A DNA stretch of 41,471 bases from an uncultured Collinsella sp. (GTDB taxonomy: Bacteria; Actinomycetota; Coriobacteriia; Coriobacteriales; Coriobacteriaceae), in assembly GCA_900764955.1 (NCBI GenBank), contig CAAFPY010000025.1:1-41471 (forward strand), given 5' to 3'. The translations under genes and the position numbers were made by a program. Within the stretch, counting starts at the first letter, position 1. Each line of letters begins with the position of its first letter. Positions 33,780-41,471 of the stretch are shown here, in pieces. Under the pieces are notes generated by a model, which was given only the letters and a program-made list of their open reading frames with translations, ran no database searches and was not told the origin of the DNA.

Positions 33780-33809
33780 ATGACTCCCGCTCGCAAACGA
33801 GGGTACAAT
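33780..33809 (+). promoter_or_regulatory. Candidate promoter of the Mrp gene
   Basis: The -35 is ATGACT (33780-33785), then an 18-base spacer, then -10 TACAAT (33804-33809). The start codon follows after 55 bases with a GC-rich leader. Confidence 0.5.
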
Positions 33810-33864
33810 GACGCTCGTGTCACATCGCGGGGCCCCGGCCCCAGCATATACAAAGGAGTCATAC

Positions 33865-34695
33865 ATGGGTTGCGAACACGCACAGGCCGCCGGCGGACAA
33901 ACGTCGCCGTCGCAATTTGAGGAGAACACGCTGTCCGAGGTCAAGCGCGTCATCGCCGTGCTTTCCGGCAAGGGCGGTGTCGGCAAGTCATTTGTCACCG
34001 GTGCCATCGCCACCGAGCTTGCCCGTCACGGCCACAAGGTCGGCGTCCTCGATGCCGACATCACCGGTCCCTCTATCCCCAAGATGTTCGGTATGAGTGG
34101 ACGCCACGTCCATGCCCTTGGCAACCTTATGCTGCCCGAAATCTCCGAGCACGGCGTCAAGGTCATGAGCTCCAACCTGCTGCTCCAAAACGAGACCGAC
34201 CCCGTCCTTTGGCGCGGTCCGGTCATCGCAGGCGCCATTAGGCAGTTCTGGAGCGAGACCTCGTGGGGCCCCATCGACTACCTACTGGTCGACATGCCTC
34301 CGGGAACAGGCGACGTTGCGCTCACCGTCTTCCAGTCGCTGCCGGTCGACGGCATCGTCATCGTCACGAGCCCGCAGGATCTGGTCTCGATGATCGTCGC
34401 CAAGGCGGTCAACATGGCCGAGAAGATGAACGTCCCCATTCTGGGCATTGTCGAGAACATGAGCTATATTGAGTGCCCCGACTGCGGCAAGAAGATCGAG
34501 GTCTTTGGCAAGAGCAAGCTCCCCGAGGTCGCAGAGCGCTATAACCTCGACATCTTGGGCCAGCTTCCCATTAATCCGGCACTCGCCGAGGCCTGCGATA
34601 AGGGCGAGGTCGAGACTGCGCTGCCCGATGGCATGTTGCCCAAGGCAGTCTCTGCCGTCGAGGCTATTACCCCGCACGAGACCGACGAGGCCTAA
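33865..34695 (+). CDS. mrp: Mrp/ApbC (NBP35) family iron-sulfur cluster carrier ATPase
   Basis: It is a deviant P-loop ATPase thought to carry and transfer Fe-S clusters to apoproteins. It is 276 aa. The start MGCEHAQ has AAGGAG 7 bases upstream; a 19-codon upstream extension is rejected. It has a short polar N-terminus with one Cys, the Walker A GKGGVGKS (35-42), the switch I-like DADITGPSIPKMFG, MPPGTGDVALT, and the family motif NMSYIECPDCGKK, whose CxxC would bind the cluster at the dimer interface. It lacks the N-terminal DUF59 domain found in longer Mrp proteins. The next gene starts directly at its stop codon (TAA-GTG). Confidence 0.93.
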   Translation: MGCEHAQAAGGQTSPSQFEENTLSEVKRVIAVLSGKGGVGKSFVTGAIATELARHGHKVGVLDADITGPSIPKMFGMSGRHVHALGNLMLPEISEHGVKVMSSNLLLQNETDPVLWRGPVIAGAIRQFWSETSWGPIDYLLVDMPPGTGDVALTVFQSLPVDGIVIVTSPQDLVSMIVAKAVNMAEKMNVPILGIVENMSYIECPDCGKKIEVFGKSKLPEVAERYNLDILGQLPINPALAEACDKGEVETALPDGMLPKAVSAVEAITPHETDEA

Positions 34696-35967
34696 GTGAA
34701 CGCGAGCGCCCTCTATGACGTCTTGGTAATCGGCGGCGGGGCTTCAGGCCTCGCCGCCGCCATTACGGCCGCACGCGCTGGCAAAAGCGTCTGCATCGTT
34801 GAGCGCGATGTCGCCTGCGGCCTCAAGCTCCTTGCGACCGGTAACGGCCGTTGCAACCTCTCCAACGAATCGATTGATCCTCAGCGGTATAACCACCCCG
34901 CATTCGTCGAATCCGTCATGGGCCCCCAGCCCGAACAAGAGCTTATGGGTTTCTTCTCCTCGCTGGGCATCATGACAACCTCCGAGGAAGGCCGGCTGTA
35001 CCCGCGCTCCCTTCGCGCCGAATCGGTGCGCGACGCGCTTCTCAGCGTTTGCGACCGCCTAGGTATCACCTTAATCTGCGGAGCCAACGTTGCCTCGGCG
35101 CACAAAGCTTCCGAAGGCTGGGCACTCCAAATAGACCGTCCGGCGCGGGCACTCAAGGCAAAAAAGCACGACGACCGAAAATCGGAGCTCCGCTCGCTTC
35201 GGAAAGCGCTCGCCGATGTCCCTCGCAAGAACGAGGCCCTGCAGGCACATGCCGTAATTATCGCCACGGGCGGCAACCCCACCGGTATCGCCGATACGTT
35301 TCGCCTCCCCCTCACTTCGCTGCGCCCCATCCTCTGCCCCGTATCGGCAACGGTCTTTGGCGATCGGGCGGCGCTCAAGACGTTGGATGGCCTGCGCGTC
35401 CGCGCCCGCTTGACGCTCGCCCGCAATCATAATGAGCTCTGGCACGAAGACGGTGAAGTGCTGTTTCGAACCTTCGGTATCTCGGGCGTCGCTGTCTTCA
35501 ACCTCTCTCGTCGTATCCAGCACGGCGATACGATCCTGCTCGACGTTTTCCCCGACCTCTCCAAAGACGAGTTGCTCAATATGCTCAACCGGCGCGTTGA
35601 GCTGCTCGGCGGCTTTTCGCCCCGCGATCCCCGTTGGCTCGACGGCATGCTCGCCCCGCAACTCTCCCGCGTCGTCTGCACAGCGTTCGAGCAGTGCCAT
35701 CCAGGCTCCAACGATGTCATCCACCTGGTCTCGATCCTCAAGCACTTTAAGTTGCTCGTCAAGGGAACAGCCGAGGAGCGCTCAGCGCAGGTCACGCGTG
35801 GTGGCGTATCTGTCGAGAGCATCTCAACACCCAGCCTACGCGCGCGCAGCGTTGTCGACGCCCCGCTTTACGTCTGCGGCGAAGCGCTCGACATCGACGC
35901 CGATTGCGGAGGCTTTAACCTTGCGTGGGCCTGGATCTCGGGCATTCGCGCTGCAAGCAGCCTGTAG
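34696..35967 (+). CDS. NAD(P)/FAD-dependent oxidoreductase, HI0933/YhiN (BaiN-like) family
   Basis: It is a cytoplasmic flavoprotein of 423 aa starting at a GTG with GAGG 5 bases upstream. The FAD-binding motif VIGGGASGLAAAITAARAG is at about 10-28, the family signature LLATGNGRCNLSN follows, and a second flavin motif ends the protein with YVCGEALDIDADCGGFNLAWAW. A positively charged insert around residues 150-185 (KAKKHDDRKSELRSLRKAL) is unusual. The family includes BaiN, proposed to reduce bile acid intermediates in Clostridium, but most members have no known substrate, so none is assigned here. It is translationally linked to mrp. Confidence 0.85.
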   Translation: MNASALYDVLVIGGGASGLAAAITAARAGKSVCIVERDVACGLKLLATGNGRCNLSNESIDPQRYNHPAFVESVMGPQPEQELMGFFSSLGIMTTSEEGRLYPRSLRAESVRDALLSVCDRLGITLICGANVASAHKASEGWALQIDRPARALKAKKHDDRKSELRSLRKALADVPRKNEALQAHAVIIATGGNPTGIADTFRLPLTSLRPILCPVSATVFGDRAALKTLDGLRVRARLTLARNHNELWHEDGEVLFRTFGISGVAVFNLSRRIQHGDTILLDVFPDLSKDELLNMLNRRVELLGGFSPRDPRWLDGMLAPQLSRVVCTAFEQCHPGSNDVIHLVSILKHFKLLVKGTAEERSAQVTRGGVSVESISTPSLRARSVVDAPLYVCGEALDIDADCGGFNLAWAWISGIRAASSL

Positions 35968-35977
35968 CCGCGCAGTC

Positions 35978-36021
35978 TATAATCAAAAACGCATTCGGGC
36001 CGTCTGGGATACCGGACGGCC
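35978..36021 (+). promoter_or_regulatory. Consensus -10 element and terminator-like hairpin before the second flavoprotein
   Basis: A perfect TATAAT lies at 35978-35983 without a clear -35. Downstream, GGCCGTCTGG (35998-36007) pairs with CCGGACGGCC (36012-36021), 10 bp with one G-T, with loop GATA, followed by TCTTTCTT. The hairpin could end transcription from the upstream gene or act as an attenuator in the leader of the next one. Confidence 0.55.
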
Positions 36022-36047
36022 TCTTTCTTGCCTCTAAGGAGACCTCG

Positions 36048-37688
36048 ATGATCGAAATCACCCAAGTCAACGCGTCGCTCGATGAAGCCGACGATGAAAA
36101 TGCCTGTCTCATTGTTGGCAAGCGAGTCGCCAAGCGCGTCCTACGTTGCAAGGACTCCGAGATCAAGTCCATCGAGCTCCACCGCAAGTCAATCGACGCT
36201 CGCAAAAAACGAGACGTCCATTTTATCCTGAGCTTTCGTGTTGAGCTGACTAGTCCCCACCTCGAGCGAGAAGCGGTCGACAGCGTTGCCGAGCGTGACC
36301 GCTCGCGCGTACGCGCGATAGAAGACGATGAGCCTTCATTCCCCTCCCCCGGCTCCGACGCACCTCAAGAACGCCCTGTCGTTGTCGGCGCCGGATGCGC
36401 CGGCCTTTTCGCTGCGCTTACGCTCGCCGAAGCAGGTCTTAAGCCCTTGCTCATCGAGCGCGGCGACCCGGCATTTCGCCGCTCGCAGGCGATCGACCTC
36501 TTTCTAAAGGAGCGCATCCTCGACCCCGAGAGCAATATCCAGTTTGGCCTGGGCGGCGCGGGAACCTTCTCGGACGGCAAACTCAATACGGGAACCAAAA
36601 ATCCCGCCCATCGCCTTATCCTCGAAACCTTCGTCGAGGCGGGCGCGCCCCGCGATATTCTATGGGATGCCAAGCCGCACATTGGCTCCGACATCCTTCC
36701 CACGGTTGTCACCGCTATATCCCAGCGCATCGAGCAGCTCGGAGGTGTCGTCCGTTATCGAACGAAGCTCGTCGACATTCGCATCGACGCGTCTGGCGCC
36801 ATCACCGGTATTGATGTCCAATCGTCCCAAGACGCCGCTTGCGAGCCAATCGAGACAAATCACCTCATCCTCGCCTGCGGGCATTCTGCTCGCGATATTT
36901 TTGAGCTCCTTAAGGGCCACAACGTGGCCCTCGCACAAAAGACCTTTGCCATGGGCGTTCGCATCGAGCATCCGCAGCGCGTCATCGACCGAGTCCAATA
37001 CGGAGCCTCGGCGGGACATCCTGCCCTCGGAGCAGCCCCTTACAAGCTCGTCGCCCATCTTCCCAACGGCCGCAGCGTGTTCTCGTTTTGCATGTGCCCC
37101 GGCGGGCAGGTTGTCGCCGCCTCTTCCGAGCAGGGCCACCTGTGCGTCAACGGCGCCAGTCTCAATGCCCGCGGCGGACGCAACGCAAATGCCGCCCTGC
37201 TCGTTAACGTCACACCCGAGGACCTTCCCAACGATGACCCACTCGCCGGCATCGAGCTCCAGCGTGCCTGCGAGGCGGCCGCCTATCGCCTGGGCGGTTC
37301 CAACTGGAACGCACCGGCACAGCTCGTCGGAGATTTCCTCGCAGGACGTGCCAGCAAGGCGCCCGGAAAGGTAAAGCCCACCTATCCGCTCGGTGTGACC
37401 TGGACGGCAATTGACGAAGCCCTGCCGCAGCATATCGTCGAGTCGCTCCGCCTGGGACTTCCCCTACTCGGAAAAAAGCTACGCGGCTACGACCGCCCCG
37501 ACGCCGTTCTTACCGGCGTGGAGACTCGTTCGAGCTCACCGGTCACTGTCACCCGAGACCGAACGTGCCATGCCGTGTCGACCCCGGGCCTCTATCCTTG
37601 TGGTGAGGGAGCTGGATATGCCGGCGGCATCATGAGCGCGGCCACCGACGGCATCCGTTGTGCCGAAGCCCTGATCGCAGACCTCTAA
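36048..37688 (+). CDS. Uncharacterised FAD-dependent dehydrogenase (COG2509-type)
   Basis: It is a flavoprotein of 546 aa. The ATG (MIEITQVNAS) has AAGGAG 7-8 bases upstream; a 41-codon extension upstream overlaps the previous gene and is rejected. The N-terminal domain of about 90 residues (ending near VHFILSFRVEL) is the small ferredoxin-like domain usual in this family. The FAD motif VVVGAGCAGLFAALTLAEAG is at about 111-130, then FGLGGAGTFSDGKLNTGTKNP, LACGHSARDIF and the C-terminal flavin motif YPCGEGAGYAGGIMSAATDG. No substrate is known for the family. It ends in a shared terminator facing uvrB. Confidence 0.85.
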   Translation: MIEITQVNASLDEADDENACLIVGKRVAKRVLRCKDSEIKSIELHRKSIDARKKRDVHFILSFRVELTSPHLEREAVDSVAERDRSRVRAIEDDEPSFPSPGSDAPQERPVVVGAGCAGLFAALTLAEAGLKPLLIERGDPAFRRSQAIDLFLKERILDPESNIQFGLGGAGTFSDGKLNTGTKNPAHRLILETFVEAGAPRDILWDAKPHIGSDILPTVVTAISQRIEQLGGVVRYRTKLVDIRIDASGAITGIDVQSSQDAACEPIETNHLILACGHSARDIFELLKGHNVALAQKTFAMGVRIEHPQRVIDRVQYGASAGHPALGAAPYKLVAHLPNGRSVFSFCMCPGGQVVAASSEQGHLCVNGASLNARGGRNANAALLVNVTPEDLPNDDPLAGIELQRACEAAAYRLGGSNWNAPAQLVGDFLAGRASKAPGKVKPTYPLGVTWTAIDEALPQHIVESLRLGLPLLGKKLRGYDRPDAVLTGVETRSSSPVTVTRDRTCHAVSTPGLYPCGEGAGYAGGIMSAATDGIRCAEALIADL

Positions 37689-37714
37689 CGCACGAATTCC
37701 AGCGCGCAAAAGAC

Positions 37715-37750
37715 ACAGGCCCCAAGCTCCACAGGGAACTCGGGGCCTGT
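37715..37750. terminator. Bidirectional terminator between convergent genes
   Basis: Arms ACAGGCCCCAAGCTCC (37715-37730) and GGAACTCGGGGCCTGT (37735-37750) pair at 14 of 16 positions with loop ACAG. Short T-rich stretches follow on both strands (TTCACTATTTC and GTGTCTTTTG). It serves the flavoprotein gene and uvrB. Confidence 0.8.
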
Positions 37751-37753
37751 TCA

Positions 37754-39994
37754 CTATTTCTTAAACCGTGCACCCTGGCGTTTTCTGCCCGATGCGAACG
37801 TGGAACCCTTGCGGGCCTGCGAACGTAAGCGCTCGATCGTCTCGTCCTCAGACGCACCCTCGAGCATCGCTCGAATCTGAACGACGGCATCGCGCAGGCG
37901 CGCCGCCTCCTCAAAGTCCATGGCAGCAGAAGCGTTACGCATATCCTCTTCCATGGTTTCGACGATCCGCACAAGCTCGTCATGCGGCAGTTCTTCCAAC
38001 TGCTCCGCAAGTGTCTGCTCGGGCGCCACCGTTTCCGGCACGCCACCCTCGCCCGACTCATCGGGCGTATAGAATGCGCCATGTCCAAGAGAGTCGCCCT
38101 TCGAGCGCCCCTTGGAACCCACGGTTTTTTCGGCCTCGGCAATAAAACTTGAGATGTCGTTGATGGCCTTGCGCACCGTCTTGGGCACAATGCCATGCTC
38201 TTCGTTATATGCCATCTGAATCTCGCGACGGCGCTGCGTCTCCTCGATGGCCTCTTTCATCGAATCGGTCACAACGTCCGCATACATGATGACTTCGCCA
38301 TCGGCGTTACGGGCCGCGCGGCCAATCGTCTGAATCAGCGAACGGCGGTTGCGCAAGAAGCCTTCCTTATCGGCATCGAGAATTGCCACCAGTGAGACCT
38401 CGGGAAGGTCTAGGCCCTCGCGAAGCAGGTTGATGCCAACGAGAACATCGATCTTGCCCTCGCGCAGCGTTCGCAGGATCTCGACACGGTCCATCGTCGC
38501 TGTATCGGAGTGCATGTAATTGACCTTAATGCCGGCATCAAGCAGATGGTCGGTCAGGTCCTCGGCCATGCGCTTGGTGAGCGTGGTCACCAGCACGCGC
38601 TCCTTGCGGGCAACGCGCTCGCGAATCTCGTCCTCAAGATCGTCAATCTGCCCACGAACCGGACGCACATCGATCTTGGGGTCGAGCAGACCGGTTGGAC
38701 GAATAATCTGCTCAACGTCGTTTTGGCTCACCCGCAGCTCGTAGTCGCCCGGTGTGGCCGAAACATAGATAAACTGGGGTATCCTTGCCTCAAACTCATC
38801 GAAACGAAGCGGGCGGTTATCGAGTGCCGAAGGAAGGCGAAAACCATGCTCCACCAGCGTCACCTTACGCGAGCGGTCACCTTCGTGCATGCCGCGAATC
38901 TGCGGCACCGTCACATGGCTCTCATCGATGATGCAGAGCATATCCTTGGGAAAGTAATCGATTAGGGTAAACGGCGGCTCACCCGGCTTGCGACCGTCCA
39001 GATGACGCGAGTAGTTCTCGATGCCGTTGCAAAAACCCATCGTCTCGAGCATCTCAAGATCATAATCGGTGCGCTGCTGCAGACGCTGCGCCTCGAGCAA
39101 CTTATCAGTCGCCTTGAGCTCCGCCACGCGCTTCTCGCGCTCTTCGCTGATCGATTTCAGAGCCGCCTTGACCTTCGGCTTCTCGGTCACGTAGTGCGAT
39201 GCCGGCCATACGGGGATGGCCTCGTACTCACGAAGCATCTCACCGGTAACCTCATCGATCTCGGCAATCAGCTCGACCTCGTCGCCAAAGAACTCAAACC
39301 GCAACGGATGCTCGGCATAAGGCGGATACACGTCGACAACATCGCCGCGCACGCGGAACGTGCCGCGCGCCAGGTCATAGTCATTGCGATCATATTGAAT
39401 GTCGATAAGTGCATGGATAAAGTCATCGCGCTCGAGCGGCACCTTCTTGTCGACGTTTGGAGCCAGACCCGCATAGTCCTCAGGAGAGCCAATGCCATAG
39501 ATACACGAGACCGATGCGACAACGATCACATCGCGTCGAGAGAGCAGTGACGCGGTCGCCTGATGGCGCAGCATCTCGACCTCTTCGTTAATCGAGGAGT
39601 CTTTCTCGATATATGTATCGCTTTGCGGCACATACGCCTCGGGCTGATAGTAGTCGTAGTACGAGACAAAGTAGACCACAGCGTTGTTGGGAAAGAACTC
39701 TTTGAGCTCGCTCGCAAGCTGAGCGGCGAGCGTTTTATTGGGAGCCATGACCAGCGTCGGCTTCCCCAGGGCCTCAATAGTCTTAGCCATCGTGAAGGTC
39801 TTGCCCGAACCAGTCACGCCCAGCAAAACCTGATAGCGATCTCCGTCCCTCACACCCTGCACAAGCGACTCAATGGCCTTAGGCTGGGAACCAGCGGGCT
39901 CGTATGGAGACACGACCTCAAACGGCACCTCAGAGCCCTCAACGCCAAAACGTTTGAGCTCTCCTCCAACACGCTCAACTTCAAATTCCGCCAT
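37754..39994 (-). CDS. uvrB: Excinuclease ABC subunit B
   Basis: It is the helicase-like core of nucleotide excision repair, loaded by UvrA and cut-positioned for UvrC. It is 746 aa, longer than the usual 660-700. The extra length lies in an N-terminal stretch before FEVVSPYEP and in a C-terminal linker and basic tail. Walker A is [10 protein letters not shown], the beta-hairpin [12 protein letters not shown], the DEAD-like [12 protein letters not shown], and helicase motif [14 protein letters not shown]. The C-terminal UVR motif is in [27 protein letters not shown]. The ATG has AGGAG 5-6 bases upstream. It lies 51 bases after the transglycosylase gene and may be cotranscribed with it. Confidence 0.97.
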   Translation of the reverse strand: MAEFEVERVGGELKRFGVEGSEVPFEVVSPYEPAGSQPKAIESLVQGVRDGDRYQVLLGVTGSGKTFTMAKTIEALGKPTLVMAPNKTLAAQLASELKEFFPNNAVVYFVSYYDYYQPEAYVPQSDTYIEKDSSINEEVEMLRHQATASLLSRRDVIVVASVSCIYGIGSPEDYAGLAPNVDKKVPLERDDFIHALIDIQYDRNDYDLARGTFRVRGDVVDVYPPYAEHPLRFEFFGDEVELIAEIDEVTGEMLREYEAIPVWPASHYVTEKPKVKAALKSISEEREKRVAELKATDKLLEAQRLQQRTDYDLEMLETMGFCNGIENYSRHLDGRKPGEPPFTLIDYFPKDMLCIIDESHVTVPQIRGMHEGDRSRKVTLVEHGFRLPSALDNRPLRFDEFEARIPQFIYVSATPGDYELRVSQNDVEQIIRPTGLLDPKIDVRPVRGQIDDLEDEIRERVARKERVLVTTLTKRMAEDLTDHLLDAGIKVNYMHSDTATMDRVEILRTLREGKIDVLVGINLLREGLDLPEVSLVAILDADKEGFLRNRRSLIQTIGRAARNADGEVIMYADVVTDSMKEAIEETQRRREIQMAYNEEHGIVPKTVRKAINDISSFIAEAEKTVGSKGRSKGDSLGHGAFYTPDESGEGGVPETVAPEQTLAEQLEELPHDELVRIVETMEEDMRNASAAMDFEEAARLRDAVVQIRAMLEGASEDETIERLRSQARKGSTFASGRKRQGARFKK

Positions 39995-40045
39995 GGATAC
40001 TCCTAACTCATATATCTGCAGTATACGCAGGCGGCAGGCATAGTC

Positions 40046-40627
40046 CTATACGAACCGATCGGGATAGAGGGTCTTGTAGCGAACCCAGGCATTATTGACA
40101 CGAATCAGATACGCCTGCGTCTCGGGAAAGGTGATTGCATTATGAAGCGACGTGCTCTGCTGCGCCCATCCGTCGACATTGCCCATGCCGGCGTTATAGA
40201 CGGCAATGGCGCTGTCAGTCGACCCGTTAAAATACGTTAGAAGATACGAAAGATACGCACAGCCAAACTCGATGTTCGTAGCGGGATCGTTAAGGTTGTC
40301 GGCGGAATACTCGCTACCATCGACAAGACCCTTGGCAATCATATCCTGGGCAGTCTCGGGCATCAGCTGCATCAATCCCCGAGCGCCTTGATTCGACTCA
40401 GCCTCGGGATCCCAATTCGATTCCGACTTTATGACAGCACACACCAGATATGGATCAAGATTGTGCGAAATGCTCGATTGCTTTACATACGCCTCGTAGT
40501 CAATTGGATACAAAGGCTTAAAGAAGGCGGCAGGAGCATACGAGTAGACGAGCGAAATAAAGCCGAAGACGAGCACAACGGCAAGTGGCGCAACGCGATA
40601 CCACGTAAAGAAACGTGTCTTAGGCAT
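40046..40627 (-). CDS. Lytic transglycosylase, SLT family
   Basis: It cleaves peptidoglycan glycan strands to 1,6-anhydromuropeptides, outside the membrane. It is 193 aa: a basic N-terminus, one membrane anchor or signal (about residues 12-29, VAPLAVVLVFGFISLVYS), then the SLT domain. The catalytic Glu is in IKSESNWDPEAES, followed by GARGLMQLMPETA, the Asn/Tyr-bearing AVYNAGMGNVDGW and the final ETQAYLIRV. No cell-wall-binding repeats are present. Its ATG overlaps the coaE stop by 8 bases (ATGCCTAA), so it is translationally coupled to coaE. Confidence 0.92.
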   Translation of the reverse strand: MPKTRFFTWYRVAPLAVVLVFGFISLVYSYAPAAFFKPLYPIDYEAYVKQSSISHNLDPYLVCAVIKSESNWDPEAESNQGARGLMQLMPETAQDMIAKGLVDGSEYSADNLNDPATNIEFGCAYLSYLLTYFNGSTDSAIAVYNAGMGNVDGWAQQSTSLHNAITFPETQAYLIRVNNAWVRYKTLYPDRFV

Positions 40628-41261
40628 CGGCCTCCTCCTTATCCGTTACATCCCCGAAGCCATGGCGCACAAGCCATGCGTCCAGTTGTTCAAAGAGCGA
40701 ATTATCGCCTCCCGCATTATCGATTACCGTCGTAGCGAGATTGCAAAGCGAAGCCTCATCAGGTTGGCATGCAGAGCGAGCATCAAAATCAGAGGACTCC
40801 ATACCACGATGAATGGCACGCTCGCGACGAACTGCCAAAGGAGCACTGATAACCAGAATTTCATCAGCCAGGCCAAAAGCATCCTCAAAACCAGTCGGGG
40901 CAGAAACCTCGACAACCGCAAAGGGATAACGGGGGGACGAAACCGTACAACAAACCGGATCGAGAATCCTAAGCGAAAGCTGTTCAATGAGAACGGGGTG
41001 CACAAGGTCATTGAGCCGTGCGACCGAATCAGGAGAAGCGAAAGCTCGAGAAGCGAGGATGTTACGGCGAACGCCGCCCTCCTCGTCCAAAATATCCCAG
41101 CCAAATTCTTCCGCGAGGGCATTGACGATATCGGAGCCTGGCACATACAGCGATTTGGCAAGTTCGTCCAGATCGATGAGCATGGCGCCATGAGATTCGA
41201 GATAGCGGCAGGCAGTCGACTTACCCGAAGCAATATTGCCCAAGACAAAAACGGTAAACAT
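40620..41261 (-). CDS. coaE: Dephospho-CoA kinase
   Basis: It phosphorylates the 3' hydroxyl of dephospho-CoA, the last step of CoA synthesis. It is 213 aa. The ATG at MFTVFVLGN is chosen because GGGAGG lies 5-6 bases upstream; the frame stays open for 64 more codons through a terminator, which is not coding. The P-loop is GNIASGKST in place of the usual GGIGSGKS; DLDELAK, the conserved VHPVL, RRERAIHRG (lid) and TTVIDNAGG follow the family order. The divergence in the P-loop and the VVEVSAPTGFED segment makes it an unusual but recognisable member. Confidence 0.88.
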   Translation of the reverse strand: MFTVFVLGNIASGKSTACRYLESHGAMLIDLDELAKSLYVPGSDIVNALAEEFGWDILDEEGGVRRNILASRAFASPDSVARLNDLVHPVLIEQLSLRILDPVCCTVSSPRYPFAVVEVSAPTGFEDAFGLADEILVISAPLAVRRERAIHRGMESSDFDARSACQPDEASLCNLATTVIDNAGGDNSLFEQLDAWLVRHGFGDVTDKEEADA

Positions 41262-41388
41262 CAAGTCCTCCCTAACGCCAATGGGAGTTATTATCGCGCA
41301 AATACAAAAGAAGGACTCAAAATACAGCCAAACAGTAAGACAAGCTAAGAGAAGGCGAGTTCTTGTATTACAGCTCTCTATAAAACGC

Positions 41389-41418
41389 AAAAAAGGGGGA
41401 GGCCGCGAGGCCTCCCCC
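41389..41418 (-). terminator. Rho-independent terminator of a gene beyond the right edge
   Basis: A perfect 10-bp stem pairs GGGGGAGGCC (41395-41404) with GGCCTCCCCC (41409-41418), with loop GCGA, and the minus strand then has six T. Since nothing in the window precedes it on that strand, it must end a gene outside. Confidence 0.9.
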
Positions 41419-41422
41419 TTCT

Positions 41423-41471
41423 TCAAGTCATCCGACGGCTCGGTGCCGTCCACCGGTCAGCGGCGCCCTGG
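41423..41471 (-). other. Window edge, probable 3' end of an upstream minus-strand gene
   Basis: All three minus-strand frames reach a stop between 41423 and 41459, so only 4 to 15 codons could belong to the next gene. This is too little to identify it. In related genomes rpsA often precedes coaE, which is only a suggestion here. Confidence 0.3.

Noticed and set aside
41262..41453. N-terminal extension of coaE by 64 codons
   Set aside because: The extension runs through a perfect rho-independent terminator, and the P-loop of the kinase should be near the N-terminus. The ATG at 41259-41261 has a good Shine-Dalgarno.

Overview
The window looks like a chromosomal segment of a Gram-positive gut actinobacterium of the class Coriobacteriia, most likely Collinsella or a close relative. 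This is inferred from several things together: high G+C by eye, actinobacterial-type RapZ (Arg in place of the P-loop Lys) with WhiA, lipoprotein binding proteins with Tat-like signals, a fused permease-ATPase peptide-family ABC transporter next to sialic acid genes, and no outer-membrane genes. No rRNA, tRNA, CRISPR array, insertion sequence or phage gene was seen.

Left to right. (1) 1-5894, minus strand: an oligopeptide ABC importer, oppA-B-C-D-F, with oppF cut by the left edge. (2) 6185-11281, minus: secG, then the glycolytic run gap-pgk-tpiA-gpmI, with a hairpin/T-run between gap and pgk. (3) 11475-13331, minus: rapZ-whiA without the usual yvcK between them. (4) 13433-23861, minus: a sialic acid uptake and breakdown cluster. 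It holds a Tat-lipoprotein binding protein, a permease, a permease-ATPase fusion, a second ATPase, a CE7 acetylesterase, a CE7 paralogue that has lost its nucleophile, an aldolase (NanA), a ROK kinase (NanK) and an epimerase (NanE). (5) 24227-31372, minus: uvrC, murJ, ybaK and uvrA. (6) 31566-37688, plus: an LTA-synthase-like sulfatase, an Mrp/ApbC ATPase and two flavoproteins. (7) 37754-41261, minus: coaE, a lytic transglycosylase and uvrB, followed at the right edge by the terminator of a gene outside the window.

How the genes work together. The cluster at 13-24 kb would import a sialic acid, possibly remove O-acetyl groups, cleave it to ManNAc and pyruvate, phosphorylate ManNAc and epimerise it to GlcNAc-6-P. 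Pyruvate and amino sugar would then feed lower glycolysis, part of which is encoded next door. Several junctions of this cluster carry strong RNA hairpins, and its promoter region carries nested inverted repeats but no adjacent regulator gene. All three subunits of the UvrABC excision nuclease are encoded within 16 kb.

Most worth a second look: the nucleophile-less esterase paralogue (16385-17236), the structured leader before nanE (14145-14242), the nested operator-like repeats upstream of the sialic acid operon (23981-24061), the 37-nt-arm hairpin between nanA and nanK, and the damaged ABC signature in the second ATPase domain of uvrA (28829-28873), which may be a sequencing artefact. I did not find a clearly new defence or mobile system; most of the window is housekeeping and carbohydrate metabolism.
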